54,673 bases of DNA from Bacteroidota bacterium (GCA_006226545.1 SBGR01000058.1:1-54673), one strand, 5' to 3'. Positions 34,925-44,342 are shown, counted from the stretch's first letter. Notes: generated by a model from the letters alone, not told the origin. Numbers and translations: made by a program.

Positions 34925-36448
34925 TTAAACGCTTTTTTTATCCTCCGATGAGGTGAAGATGATATCTGAAATAACCTTGTCTAATTGCTTGGCCGATTTA
35001 TCGAGTCCTTTCATGATGAATTCCTGCTCTTCCGGCGTGCATTGGTTTCGTTCCAACAGGTCGATTAGTCCCATAATCCGGCATAAGGGGCCTCTGATAT
35101 TATGGGAATGTAATTGGGCAATTTGTTCCAGCCTTTTCTTGTTTAACTTATTTCGTTTTCGCCAGTAGACAATGGCAACGATTGCATTAATCAGTATGGT
35201 CAGTGCTATTAGACTTATAATGATTCGATTACGTCTTTCAATTTTTAAATCCAAATTGGAAACCTCCAATTCACGGAGTTGATTCAATGCTCGCCTTTCA
35301 ATTTCTAAACTCTCTTCGCCTAAGCGTATATTATCCTGTTGCAATCGCTTGTGCAGCTCGTTGCGTTTCAATTGCAAGTTATAGGCTTGTTCATACTCGT
35401 TTTGCGCTGAATATACCTTACATAAAACATCACTAAATTCCAAGTAGGGGTCGTTGTATTGGTGTTCATATAAAGTACTGCACGACTCTTCCAAAAACAA
35501 CCTAGCTTGAGAAAGGCAATGATCTCTACTAAAGCCAAGCCTGTCTTTATCCAATTGGTTTGCTAAGTCAAGCCACAGCATACCCAAATTTCCTTTAGCG
35601 ATGTAATAGGCCGGTTGATTGTTAACCTGCTTGGCCATTAGCATGGCAGAATCGAGGTATTCTATCGCTAGCTTGTACTGTTTCTTGTCTAGATAGACCA
35701 AACCCAGGTTGCCTAGGTTGACTTGAGCGGAATACAGATTAGCTTTCTGCCAATTGAGCTTAAGCGAAAACAGATGCCATTCCTTCGCTTGATCTAAATT
35801 GCCTTTCGCTCTTGCCACCCTCGCTAGGTTAGTGTAATTTCTTGCAATACCATAGGTGTCGTTTAAGCTTTGGTTAATTGACAAGGCTTTCCGTATAAAC
35901 GAATCAGCTTTGAGGTAGTCTTTGGCTTCAAAATGAGCATTACCGATATTCTCCAAGATGATGGCCTCATTGGAGGGTTTCCCATGTTCCTGTTCCAGTT
36001 TATACGCTTTCAAATAATACGAGGTTGCCTTGGCCACATTACCTATGGCCTTATAGCACAGTGCTTGATTATGGTATAAGGCTGAGATGGTGGTATACAG
36101 TTCACTTGATTCAATCAAGGCTAAACCTCGCTCTCCCGCCGTTACTGCCTCACTGAACTTACCTTTTGAGCGGTAGTTGAGGCTCAGCTCCATATAGGCC
36201 AAGGCCTCCCCTTTTATCCAATCGGCCTTTTGAGCAAATTCCAAGGATTGTTTTGCGTAATGGAGTCCTGAATCCGGATTGATTCGGCTGTAATAAAATG
36301 AAATCAAATCGGTAATGCCGGCACGTACCGTATCATGCTTTGCCAAGTTCAGCGCATTTTTAAGCGAGTCGATCTTAGGCGACTCCCCGGCAAAGGTTGC
36401 GTGTGCTGATATCAAGACTATACAAATGAAGACGCTATACTTTCGCAT
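34925..36448 (-). CDS. TPR sensor protein with histidine phosphoacceptor domain but no ATPase domain
   Basis: A 507-residue protein. I start at 36448 (MRKYSVFICIVLISAHATFA), a signal peptide; upstream in-frame Mets give none. Seen: periplasmic TPR repeats (~55-350, units such as ALYHNQALCYKAIGNVAKATSYYLKAY), a coiled coil, one membrane segment (RIIISLIALTILINAIVAIVYW, ~405-427), then an H-box segment LHSHNIRGPLCRIMGLIDLLE with the candidate phospho-His H449. The protein stops about 60 residues later, so no HATPase_c (N, G1, G2 boxes) is present. Known of Bacteroidota: full-length TPR histidine kinases are common. Inferred: a truncated kinase that would need another ATPase, or a signalling adaptor. 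It sits between the terpenoid-type operon and the second T9SS paralog on the same strand. Confidence 0.82.
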   Translation of the reverse strand: MRKYSVFICIVLISAHATFAGESPKIDSLKNALNLAKHDTVRAGITDLISFYYSRINPDSGLHYAKQSLEFAQKADWIKGEALAYMELSLNYRSKGKFSEAVTAGERGLALIESSELYTTISALYHNQALCYKAIGNVAKATSYYLKAYKLEQEHGKPSNEAIILENIGNAHFEAKDYLKADSFIRKALSINQSLNDTYGIARNYTNLARVARAKGNLDQAKEWHLFSLKLNWQKANLYSAQVNLGNLGLVYLDKKQYKLAIEYLDSAMLMAKQVNNQPAYYIAKGNLGMLWLDLANQLDKDRLGFSRDHCLSQARLFLEESCSTLYEHQYNDPYLEFSDVLCKVYSAQNEYEQAYNLQLKRNELHKRLQQDNIRLGEESLEIERRALNQLRELEVSNLDLKIERRNRIIISLIALTILINAIVAIVYWRKRNKLNKKRLEQIAQLHSHNIRGPLCRIMGLIDLLERNQCTPEEQEFIMKGLDKSAKQLDKVISDIIFTSSEDKKSV

Positions 36449-36625
36449 GAATTTCGCTTTCAAATTGCTCATAACCCCCATTGAAGCATGAATATATCTT
36501 TTTCAAATTTCAAATGAAAGGTAGGCTTTATAGCAGAGTTAAACTGAATAAAATACGAAAAACTATGCAGGGCCGCCTGTAAGTCTTGACTGTTAGTACA
36601 GTACACTTTCGGGAAAACAATACAA

Positions 36626-36658
36626 GTTGGCAGGCAGCCTTAGGGCATACCCGCCAAC
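36626..36658 (-). terminator. Probable intrinsic terminator of T9SS paralog 2
   Basis: A 9-bp stem with one mismatch (arms 36626-36634 GTTGGCAGG and 36650-36658 CCCGCCAAC) is followed on the minus strand by a T-rich segment (TTGTATTGTTTT). It lies just past the stop codon of the 1040-residue protein gene. Confidence 0.5.
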
Positions 36659-36662
36659 CATA

Positions 36663-39600
36663 TTAGTATTTTACCAGGCGGATTCCTCCGCCGCTATGTT
36701 GTGCCGAGCGTAAGTAGTATACTCCGGCTGGCAACGATTGTAGGTTCACCGTGGTTTCTGCCTCTTGTGGCTCAATAAGGAGAATGCTTTGTCCAAGACT
36801 ATTCACTAAGACCAGGTTCTGCAAGGCATATCCTGCTTTAAAACGGATACTTAAGTTCGTGTTAAATGGATTGGGGAATACATCAATACCCCAATCAGGT
36901 AGGGATTTCACAGAGGTTAGGGTAATCTGAACGGTAGAGTCCGTTTCCGATTCACATCCATCGGCAGTCCAAGCTTGAATCCGTATTTGGGCTGAATCCG
37001 TTCTATTCCACTGTACCTCTACAGTGCTGGTACCTTGTCCGCTTTGTATTGTGCCCTGATCAACCGTCCAGAAAAAGACCGATAAGCCGGTTCCATTCAC
37101 TGAATAGCTATAGGAGCTCACGGTATCCACCGGATTGAAATCGCCACTCATGCCTTGCACATTCACTTGTGGATAGGCCTCAGCCCTAACCGTATCCCAC
37201 TGCATACAGGTTTGACCGTTTAGGGTTTGGTAGCCGGTAATCAGCCAATTGTTTTCTTGCATCAGAACATAGTCGAACTGCGTTCCTTTGAAATCGGCGT
37301 TTGCTCCCGGCGTATAAGTGGTTTCATTGTACCACAGCAGGCTATCTGCTCCGCTCGCACTGAAGTAGATGCTATCACCCAAACAGGCTATCTGATCTCC
37401 GGAGGTTTGAAGCACGATTTCATTAAGCGCTACATTCAGGGTATCGCTAAACACACATGCATTGCTGTCTATCACTTCCAACACATAGGTCGCGCTATCG
37501 CTAATCCAGCGTTGATTGGCCTGTAACATATCACTCCAGGTATAGGATGCTGCATTTGCTACAAAAGCAGTGACAAGGCTTGAATCGCCGCTGCACAAAG
37601 TGAAATCGGCAGGAAGACTAAATAAAGGCAAGGCTAAGGCATTTAACTTGAAAACTTGCGTGGTGCTGCAGGTAGCGTTGAGAACAGTTTTATTAGCGAT
37701 GGCAAGGTATACTTTGGATTGGTTCACCTCGAAACTCTGAGTCAATCCCTGTCCTACCAGAACCGCCAATGGTTGCAATTCATAGTACCAGATACTGTCT
37801 ACCTGTGTCTCAATAAACTGCAGGCTATCGCCGGTACACAAGGCAGAATCGCTCACTTGCTCAAAGAAAGGCGCATTCTCTAGCACAGTGATGGTATCTG
37901 CATTTACACAACCGAAGGTATCGCTCACCTTTAACCAAACATTCCCTCCGTTTGCTACCCATAGGAATTGTCCGGTGTCTGCATTCGACCACTCAAACAG
38001 GTATTGTAAAGTATCCACTCCCCGGTCTAGCTGAAGACTATCTCCGGCACAGAATGCCTGATCCGGACCGAGGTTCACCGCAGGCAAGGCTCTCACCTGC
38101 ACCTTTATTGAATCAGAATGAACACAGCCCAATCCGTCTGATGCGCGGTAGCGAAGGAATAAGGTATCGCTAACCCTACTCGACCAAGCGGTATTGTTGA
38201 GGTTCAAATTTTGGTTGGAATAGGCATCAACCCACGTACCTGTATACGGCGATTGTCCGCCGCCAATCTGTGCATTTAAGTTCAAGGTATCGCCATAGCA
38301 TACGGTTGTATCAGAAGGCAATTGCACTTGAATGTAATTGGGAATATCGAGGGTATCTACAATGGAAATCGGACAAGGGGTTGAACTACTCAGCACCAAT
38401 TCCAGGTAATGTCGGCCCGGAGGCACTTGCACGGTATCGGTTTGTGCATACCGGGTTTCCAAAATAGTGTAGGCCGAATCCCGAAGGTTATAGTAAAAGT
38501 TAAACCCATTTACCGTATTGGTAGGGGTCATGGAATAAGCCACATCCCCGCAACTTAGCCAGTTTGAAGTCAATTCTGCTTTCGGACTCTGCCTCACAAA
38601 AATACTGTAGCCTCTTACCGATTGCCCAATGAAATTGCAAGCATTGTCTTTGGCAGTTACCATGAAGGTATACGGAATATTGCTCACGTCTGAGTCGTGG
38701 GGGGTCCAGCAGACTTGGCCGCTAGCCAACCGCACTTGTTTGTTGTTATTGGTAAACGTCGCTCCCTTTATCCCTTTATTCCAAAAGAGTTGAACAGTAT
38801 CGCTCAGGTCATCGTCGTCTGTATTGATATCAATGCACTTTCGCACCCCGCTGCAAAACTGCGATGAAAATGGAGGTTCTATCCTAGGGATATTGTTATT
38901 GGAACAATCCACCACCATGACTACAAAGTCGCGACGAGTTATGCCCACCACGGTAGGGATTCCATTTAAAGTTCGCCATTCTCGTGTTTCGATAACAATT
39001 ACCGCTACCTGATTTAAGGTTACCGGTCTAAATGCCATATCGCCCGTAGTTGGATCCAATCGAAATCCGGCAGGAGCTGGAGCATTTGTAAGCGGAAATC
39101 CAAAAAAGGTCAAGGGCCTAGTTGGAGCATAGTTTCCGGTATAAGGAATCATGGTATTCGGTCCGGTTAAAGCGCCTACCAGGTGAAAACTGAGTGAATC
39201 GCCATTATCAATGCTGTCTACCGCACCTAAATTGTAAACGACATCTTGGTTATGGCAAAGTAAAATAGTAGGTGTTAGCGTATACGAAACCGAGCTATTA
39301 TTGGCCCAATGGCAGATATCTAGCGAAGCGTAGGTATAAAAATCTTGTCCTGCCGCACCCGTGGTTATAGCGTTGCTTCGTACGTTGCTTTGCGTCCAAC
39401 TGATGGTCCAGAAGCAAAAGTTCGTATTGGCATAGCTGCTCAGGTCTAGCTCGTATTTCCATGTAATCTCCTCAAACCCATAGGTAAAACTTCCGCCAGC
39501 ACATTTGCTTGAATCCGGACAGTTTTCTCCAATCGGGGTAATATCGCGTGTGCTTAATTTGGTCGCTGTGGTAACTGATACGGTTGCGGTACTGCATTTG

Positions 39601-39785
39601 GCCGTAATAGGCGACTGACTTAAGGGTGAGCCGGTACAATCGCCCACTATTCGCACATATACATCGTATTTGTAATTGCCTTTATACTGGTAAGTGAGCT
39701 CCCCGGAGAGGATTGAGGAGCCTTTGGAGAATGTGCCTAGCAAGAGCAAGGCAAGTAGGGTAAAAAGATTCCGTTTCATACGCAT
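36663..39785 (-). CDS. Large T9SS-sorted Ig-like exoprotein, copy 2 of a paralog pair
   Basis: A 1040-residue protein with the same layout as the protein at 23103-26207: signal peptide, ~330-residue Cys-rich N-terminal region (YDVYVRIVGDCTG, GFEEITWKYELDLSSYA, GDMAFRPVTLNQVAVIVIETREW), successive Ig/SprB-like modules beginning with short Cys-containing strands (DTTVCYGDTLNLN, DQAFCAGDSLQLD, DFTLCSGDSSLVT), and a type A sorting domain (IDVFPNPFNTNLSIRF, LPAGVYYLRS). The paralogs are the same length within 1% and diverged enough that the similarity is mainly at protein level. Inferred: surface adhesion or matrix. A second Met at codon 3 is an equally likely start. Confidence 0.87.
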   Translation of the reverse strand: MRMKRNLFTLLALLLLGTFSKGSSILSGELTYQYKGNYKYDVYVRIVGDCTGSPLSQSPITAKCSTATVSVTTATKLSTRDITPIGENCPDSSKCAGGSFTYGFEEITWKYELDLSSYANTNFCFWTISWTQSNVRSNAITTGAAGQDFYTYASLDICHWANNSSVSYTLTPTILLCHNQDVVYNLGAVDSIDNGDSLSFHLVGALTGPNTMIPYTGNYAPTRPLTFFGFPLTNAPAPAGFRLDPTTGDMAFRPVTLNQVAVIVIETREWRTLNGIPTVVGITRRDFVVMVVDCSNNNIPRIEPPFSSQFCSGVRKCIDINTDDDDLSDTVQLFWNKGIKGATFTNNNKQVRLASGQVCWTPHDSDVSNIPYTFMVTAKDNACNFIGQSVRGYSIFVRQSPKAELTSNWLSCGDVAYSMTPTNTVNGFNFYYNLRDSAYTILETRYAQTDTVQVPPGRHYLELVLSSSTPCPISIVDTLDIPNYIQVQLPSDTTVCYGDTLNLNAQIGGGQSPYTGTWVDAYSNQNLNLNNTAWSSRVSDTLFLRYRASDGLGCVHSDSIKVQVRALPAVNLGPDQAFCAGDSLQLDRGVDTLQYLFEWSNADTGQFLWVANGGNVWLKVSDTFGCVNADTITVLENAPFFEQVSDSALCTGDSLQFIETQVDSIWYYELQPLAVLVGQGLTQSFEVNQSKVYLAIANKTVLNATCSTTQVFKLNALALPLFSLPADFTLCSGDSSLVTAFVANAASYTWSDMLQANQRWISDSATYVLEVIDSNACVFSDTLNVALNEIVLQTSGDQIACLGDSIYFSASGADSLLWYNETTYTPGANADFKGTQFDYVLMQENNWLITGYQTLNGQTCMQWDTVRAEAYPQVNVQGMSGDFNPVDTVSSYSYSVNGTGLSVFFWTVDQGTIQSGQGTSTVEVQWNRTDSAQIRIQAWTADGCESETDSTVQITLTSVKSLPDWGIDVFPNPFNTNLSIRFKAGYALQNLVLVNSLGQSILLIEPQEAETTVNLQSLPAGVYYLRSAQHSGGGIRLVKY

Positions 39786-39860
39786 TAGGTTCTTAATACA
39801 ATGATACCGAATGTGTACGGAATGTTGCCTAGATGGATGTAGGACTGCAAGAATGTACGA

Positions 39861-39910
39861 TTGTTGGATCGTGGGACTGTTGGATCGATAGTTCAGCTGT
39901 CAGTAGCGTT
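39861..39910. repeat. Dispersed ggactgt/gatcg module, copy 1
   Basis: Contains GTGGGACTGTTGGATCGATAG followed by GTTCA and AGTAGCGTTGG. Related copies lie at 44202-44245, 45615-45666, 47811-47866, 50148-50193 and 53166-53233. All are intergenic. The conserved core is GGGACTGT(N)2-6GATCG(A)TAGTTCAAC followed after ~5 bases by AGTAGCG or TTAGCG. Confidence 0.65.
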
Positions 39911-40114
39911 GGTTATTCCGATGAATCATTAATTCCCGATTTAGACCATTCAGAAACAACCAAACCATGGTCTGGCTTCACATAAGGAATACTTTTCAGT
40001 TCCAAACAGCCAATACAATTTCTAAGTGCGTACGATTTTCTCACTAAACTGGACGTTCGCTAACAAAAAACAATTCCGTTTCATTCTCACTCCTTATTTC
40101 TTAAGCTCATTTCT

Positions 40115-40122
40115 TATGTTTG
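40115..40122 (+). promoter_or_regulatory. Candidate Bacteroidota -7 box of the histidine kinase gene
   Basis: TATGTTTG matches the Bacteroidota -7 consensus TAnnTTTG and lies 19 bases before the start codon. No TTG stands at the expected -33 spacing, so support is partial. Confidence 0.3.
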
Positions 40123-40140
40123 TGAGTACCTGTTAAACCC

Positions 40141-41529
40141 ATGAACATTGACCAAATATTACTCTTTTTCGCCCTGTTGAATTTCATCATGGGCATGGTC
40201 TACCTTATCTATTTCTGGACCGGCACACGGACCAACCTATTTCTGATTACTTTTTTTGTAGGTAAAGTATGCCAAGGTTTCGGACTTTTTTTCATGAGTA
40301 CTCAAGTAGGATTGACTTGGCTTCAGGGGCCTTGGTTGGGTGCTTGTTTGGGCACCATCGGGTTAACTTTAGAAGTATTCACCTTTATTTCATACGACCA
40401 GATTTTCAAGCGAAAGCAGGCTATTTTTTTGTTCGGTCTAGCCCTGCTCGGTGTATTGGCCGTGCTGCTCAATTACCGCGCAGAAGACCGTATTGTGATA
40501 TTTTGTTTTAACCTGCCTTTAGGCTTTGTGTTTCTCTACGGTGCGTATATTCTTTCGCAGAAACCTCGACTTTCTCGTTTTGCTCAGGTAAGCCTTGGAA
40601 GTTTTACGCTCTTTGGCCTAAGCTGGCTCTTTGCTGCTGCCCATGCCTTGTGGACGGTAGAAGGATTTGACATGCATTCTTTGGAGAATCCGGCACGGGT
40701 CATTTTGAACTTTGTCTCCTTGGTCAATTTTACCATTGTAAGCTTAGGGTATATCATGCTGTTGAAGGAGCAGGATGAATGGAAGCTCAAAGAAGCTGCA
40801 AAAATTATTGAGCAAGACAATCTAAAGCTGCAGGAACTCAATAGCACCAAAAATCAGTTCTTCTCCATCATTGCTCACGATCTGAGGGGTCCGCTAGGCA
40901 GTATGTCGCAAATAGGTGAAATGCTGAACAGCCAAGAAGAACAATTCAGTTCCAGTGAACGAAGTGCCATGTTGCAAGCTTTGGCAGGATCGCTTAAAAA
41001 CTCCTTTGTTCTGTTAGAAAACCTACTGCTTTGGGCTCGTTCCGAATCCGGTCTTATCCAAGTGGAAAAATCCGATGTTTCGCTTGCCGAAATCATGCAG
41101 CAAAACCTCCGCTTACTCGCTCCTACCATCACCCAAAAAACTATTCAGGTGCAAATGAATATTCCTGAAAATCTGCGGGTATTCAGCGATGAATCCATGC
41201 TCAGCACTGTGTTCCGCAACCTACTCAGCAATGCGGTAAAATTTGTTCGGCAAGGCGGACTCATCCAAATCGAATGTGAACACGCAGGTGATCGACTGTT
41301 GGTGCATATTCAAGACAATGGCATCGGTATCCCAAAAGAAAAACTCAGTACCCTATTCGACTTAAACTCGCGTTACTCCAGTTTAGGTACAAGGAAAGAG
41401 AGCGGCTCCGGACTCGGTTTAAAACTTTGTAAACAATTTACCGATCAACTGGGTGTTGATCTGAAAGTTGAAAGCAGTCCTGGACATGGAAGCACCTTCA
41501 GTTTACTGCTTCCAAATTCGAAGCAGTAG
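40141..41529 (+). CDS. Membrane sensor histidine kinase
   Basis: A 462-residue kinase. Seen: seven or so hydrophobic segments (~5-215) forming a 7TM-type sensor region, a short coiled-coil linker (EAAKIIEQDNLKLQELN), the H-box FFSIIAHDLRGPLG with phospho-His H246, and a complete HATPase domain with N-box (TVFRNLLSNAVKFV), G1 (VHIQDNGIGIPKE) and G2 (SGSGLGLKLCKQF) elements. Known: autophosphorylation and transfer to a response regulator. No response regulator lies next to it, so it is an orphan kinase. Its neighbour at 34925-36448 has an H-box but no ATPase domain, so the two could be compared. Confidence 0.93.
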   Translation: MNIDQILLFFALLNFIMGMVYLIYFWTGTRTNLFLITFFVGKVCQGFGLFFMSTQVGLTWLQGPWLGACLGTIGLTLEVFTFISYDQIFKRKQAIFLFGLALLGVLAVLLNYRAEDRIVIFCFNLPLGFVFLYGAYILSQKPRLSRFAQVSLGSFTLFGLSWLFAAAHALWTVEGFDMHSLENPARVILNFVSLVNFTIVSLGYIMLLKEQDEWKLKEAAKIIEQDNLKLQELNSTKNQFFSIIAHDLRGPLGSMSQIGEMLNSQEEQFSSSERSAMLQALAGSLKNSFVLLENLLLWARSESGLIQVEKSDVSLAEIMQQNLRLLAPTITQKTIQVQMNIPENLRVFSDESMLSTVFRNLLSNAVKFVRQGGLIQIECEHAGDRLLVHIQDNGIGIPKEKLSTLFDLNSRYSSLGTRKESGSGLGLKLCKQFTDQLGVDLKVESSPGHGSTFSLLLPNSKQ

Positions 41530-41534
41530 TATAC

Positions 41535-41972
41535 TTAAGGCTGTGCCTCAACGAATCGCTTAAAATCTTCTTGGTATTTGAAGGATTGCTTTTTAAAGGC
41601 ACCCGGCATCAGCCAGCCAAACAATTTCATGAAACCACTAAACTGAAATTCATTTTCTGCAGTATACCGAGTTTGGTTTTCGTTTACTGCCTCGAAATAG
41701 TTCTTCACCACATTGTATACGCCTTTGGCCTCATAGGTGCCGCTGAATTCGCGCGGTAAATCACGTACCAAAATGGTTTCTACCATTTCCAAATCCCTTT
41801 TGCCCATTTTAAATTTTAATCTCGACTTGGCACCGGGCTGTCCGGACTCGCCGCTGAGATGCTCAAAACTGACTAAACCTTCCATCCAATGTGTCATATT
41901 ATCCGGGTTATCAAAGAGACGTATCACTTCATCGATGGGCTTGTTGATGATAATTTCCTGTGTGTACTTCAT
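41535..41972 (-). CDS. SRPBCC-fold small protein
   Basis: A 145-residue protein of the START/Bet v1-like SRPBCC superfamily. Seen: the classic N-terminus MKYTQEIIINKPIDEVIRLF, a DNPDNMTHWMEGL segment, then alternating beta strands and a C-terminal helix (KQSFKYQEDFKRFVE). I start at 41972; upstream in-frame Met (42020) gives 16 residues unlike the family. Known: a hydrophobic ligand-binding cavity; function varies. It converges on the histidine kinase gene with 5 bases between stop codons. Confidence 0.85.
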   Translation of the reverse strand: MKYTQEIIINKPIDEVIRLFDNPDNMTHWMEGLVSFEHLSGESGQPGAKSRLKFKMGKRDLEMVETILVRDLPREFSGTYEAKGVYNVVKNYFEAVNENQTRYTAENEFQFSGFMKLFGWLMPGAFKKQSFKYQEDFKRFVEAQP

Positions 41973-42112
41973 GGAATTAAGGTAAAATGAACTTGTCACT
42001 AATCCATTAGATTTTGACAAGAGTCCTGACTTCTCGATGAAAGTTTAGTCGGTAATGTAGGATGCGACTGAGTCACGTATCAACTTGACAAGCCTGTATT
42101 CTGCAACACCAC

Positions 42113-43954
42113 TCAGGGTTTCTTCATCGCCTTATCTACGGCAGTTTTACCACCCACCACGGGCAAATCAATCCGGGTCGCACCGAGGTCGATATACAGC
42201 AAGGTGCCCGGCTCAGGATGAAGGGTAAACTCTTTATCGCTTGAAAAAATCATCAGTCCCAATTGCTGACCCGGAAACAACATCTGATCGTCGGGTTGAA
42301 GTTCAAAGGTGACATCATAGAATTCGCCCTCCTTCAAGGGTTCTCCTTGGGTGAGAGAGCGATGGTTTTGCGGGTCGGCCCAGCCGCGGTTAACCAAATT
42401 GCTGTACACAGGCACGTGTTTGCCTTCCTCCCAGGGCAGCGATACCAAATAGACGGATAAATTCGCCGCCTGCTTGCTGCTGGATAAGCGAAGGGTTACT
42501 TTCGGTGTGCCGGACAGGTGGAGGTTTTTCTGCAATACCGGACTCATAAACAGCAAACGATGTTTAGCGTTCTCAACCGGGATTAGGTTTTTCGCTGAAA
42601 GGCGGTAATTGTCTTGCAGGGTATCCAATTTGGTTTCCGTGGTTTGTTCCAGGCTTAGTGTTCCGGTATTGTTTTCCGCAGCGTTTGGGTAGAAGCTCAC
42701 CATGCTGGCTTTTGCGTGGGGAAATTGATCCAATGCCAATGGCTCAGAAGAATACTCCCGTACAATCCTAACCGGCTTATCCTTCTCCACCCCATTCTCT
42801 ACGCCATGCAGGTAGCGGGTAAACCAGCGGTTCATCATGCTAAAAGGCGGATTTCCCCCGTGATCATCTTGGTGGTAATACAACTGCACCGGCAGACCTT
42901 TATTCTTGGCAGCAAGATAGAAGCGATAGCTATGCTCCGGCAACACATTCCAATCGTTAAAGCCGTGTGCCATAATCATGGCTGCCTTCATTTTATCTAT
43001 GTCTTTCAGGTAATCGCGACTCGCCCAGAAATCGTTGTAATCGCCCGTAACCCGATCTATATTCATCGCTAAAAGGCTATCGCGTACTACCCTATTATTT
43101 CGTTTGCGTTTCTTTTTATCACCTGTATGGATTAGGTCGTACAAAACATCTACATCTTCCCCTAGATAGCCTCCAGGTGAACGTACGAGTCCGTTAGAGC
43201 GGTAATAGGCATACCAAGACGTTACCGGTGCAACAGGTATAATGGCTTCCAGTCCCGCTACCCCGGTAGTGGCCGCCGCAATGCACAAGGTCCCATCATA
43301 AGAAGTGCCCGTCATACCCACTTTTCCCGTGCTCCAAAAGGCCTTGCGCTCTTCTATTCCCCGACGGGTAGTATAGCCCTTAGCTCGTCCGCAAAGCCAG
43401 TCGATAACCGCTTTAGGAGCCAAGGATTCATTTTCTCCGCCAATGGTGGGCACCCCATCTGAAAGTCCGGTTCCCGGCGAAGAGGAATACACGGTGATAT
43501 AACCATAGGGCAACCATATATTGTCTGTATAATCCGCTAAAAACGGACGTTTGCTTCGTGTTTTCAGGTTTTTATGCTTGCGTTTGGGTGGTGTTTCACC
43601 AAGCTCATGGTCTACATCCCAAAACAACTTTTTGGTCCCAAAACCCATGAGTGCCCAAAGTCTTAATCCGTTATACGGACTAGAGGAATACACTACCGGC
43701 AGTTTAAGCGAGCCGGAATCGGTTTGCGCCGGACGGGTTACGAACACATGCATACGGTCTAGCAGTCCGTCGCCATCCGAGTCGAATTCCGTTTCTACCC
43801 ACAGCTCTTCCCTAATCCAGGTTTTACTATCGCTAAACGCCGCCACCCGCTGCGCTTCGCCATTGGCAAAGACAGGTTTAGCCTCTCCTTGAGCGAAGAG
43901 TAGTTTGGGGAGAATGGATAGGACTAAGATGGAATATAGGAATCCGGCTTTCAT
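42113..43954 (-). CDS. Secreted X-Pro dipeptidyl-peptidase (S15) family hydrolase
   Basis: A 613-residue alpha/beta hydrolase. I start at 43954 (MKAGFLYSILVLSILPKLLFAQ), a signal peptide. Seen: the nucleophile elbow GMTGTSYDGTL (Ser in GTSYDG), the oxyanion-side tyrosine-containing loop VTSWYAYYRSNG, a candidate catalytic Asp in FNDWNVLPEHS, a candidate His in YHQDDHGGNPP, and a C-terminal jelly-roll with LRLSSSKQAANLSVYLVSLP, as in the S15/CocE branch. Known: removes X-Pro dipeptides or acts on esters. It has no T9SS sorting domain, so it is probably periplasmic. A heptamer repeat array begins 24 bases upstream of the start codon. Confidence 0.9.
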   Translation of the reverse strand: MKAGFLYSILVLSILPKLLFAQGEAKPVFANGEAQRVAAFSDSKTWIREELWVETEFDSDGDGLLDRMHVFVTRPAQTDSGSLKLPVVYSSSPYNGLRLWALMGFGTKKLFWDVDHELGETPPKRKHKNLKTRSKRPFLADYTDNIWLPYGYITVYSSSPGTGLSDGVPTIGGENESLAPKAVIDWLCGRAKGYTTRRGIEERKAFWSTGKVGMTGTSYDGTLCIAAATTGVAGLEAIIPVAPVTSWYAYYRSNGLVRSPGGYLGEDVDVLYDLIHTGDKKKRKRNNRVVRDSLLAMNIDRVTGDYNDFWASRDYLKDIDKMKAAMIMAHGFNDWNVLPEHSYRFYLAAKNKGLPVQLYYHQDDHGGNPPFSMMNRWFTRYLHGVENGVEKDKPVRIVREYSSEPLALDQFPHAKASMVSFYPNAAENNTGTLSLEQTTETKLDTLQDNYRLSAKNLIPVENAKHRLLFMSPVLQKNLHLSGTPKVTLRLSSSKQAANLSVYLVSLPWEEGKHVPVYSNLVNRGWADPQNHRSLTQGEPLKEGEFYDVTFELQPDDQMLFPGQQLGLMIFSSDKEFTLHPEPGTLLYIDLGATRIDLPVVGGKTAVDKAMKKP

Positions 43955-43977
43955 GAGAGCTAAAATAGGAGTTTTAG

Positions 43978-44005
43978 ACCATAGACCATGGACCATAGAC
44001 CATGG
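43978..44005. repeat. Heptamer array ACCATRG x4
   Basis: Four consecutive heptamers alternate ACCATAG and ACCATGG. Equivalent arrays occur at 47908-47935, 48293-48320, 51886-51899, 52056-52069 and 53274-53316 (the last interrupted by a palindrome). Confidence 0.85.
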
Positions 44006-44043
44006 TTGTTGGACTGTTTCATCGTGGGACTGTAGAATCGTAA

Positions 44044-44291
44044 GGCGTACTTATGGAATAGATTAATCGCCTAATCCGCGACACACCCCCTTCTTTCAGG
44101 CTTAGATTAATAACAAATCTCGGACTTCCCCCTCTCGAGTGCTCGCATCCCGTCTATACGGGAAGGGGGATCGAGGGGGTGTGTTTAGATGTAGGACTGT
44201 TTCATCGTGGGACTGTAGAATCGATAGTTCAACTACCAATAGCGATAATGTATCCTGTAAATCCTTCAATCCAATAAATCCTGATTCAGAC
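44044..44291. repeat. 248-bp direct repeat, left copy
   Basis: The left copy of a 248-bp element whose right copy is at 45467-45714. The two are nearly identical by eye and have the same length. The element contains an inverted repeat ACACACCCCC (44081-44090) / GGGGGTGTGT (44175-44184) enclosing a small CCCGTctatACGGG hairpin, then a ggactgt/gatcg module and a segment ending CCTGATTCAGAC. The pair brackets the lipoprotein gene at 44343-45314. A minus-strand frame is open through both copies, but it encodes a low-complexity Arg/Ser/Pro segment, so I treat it as non-coding. Confidence 0.85.
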
Positions 44292-44342
44292 TTTTTTAAC
44301 CAACACGATTTCCCAGTGCGTGGGTAAGCGTACGAAGCAGGG

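Larger units (their letters stand above)
39786..40140. other. Intergenic stretch with shared promoter-like 9-mer and first copy of the ggactgt repeat module
   Basis: There is no gene. The stretch holds the TAGGCAACA element (minus strand, 39823-39831) seen upstream of both T9SS paralogs, one copy of the repeat module described for 40-53 kb (39861-39910), and the promoter region of the plus-strand histidine kinase. Confidence 0.6.
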
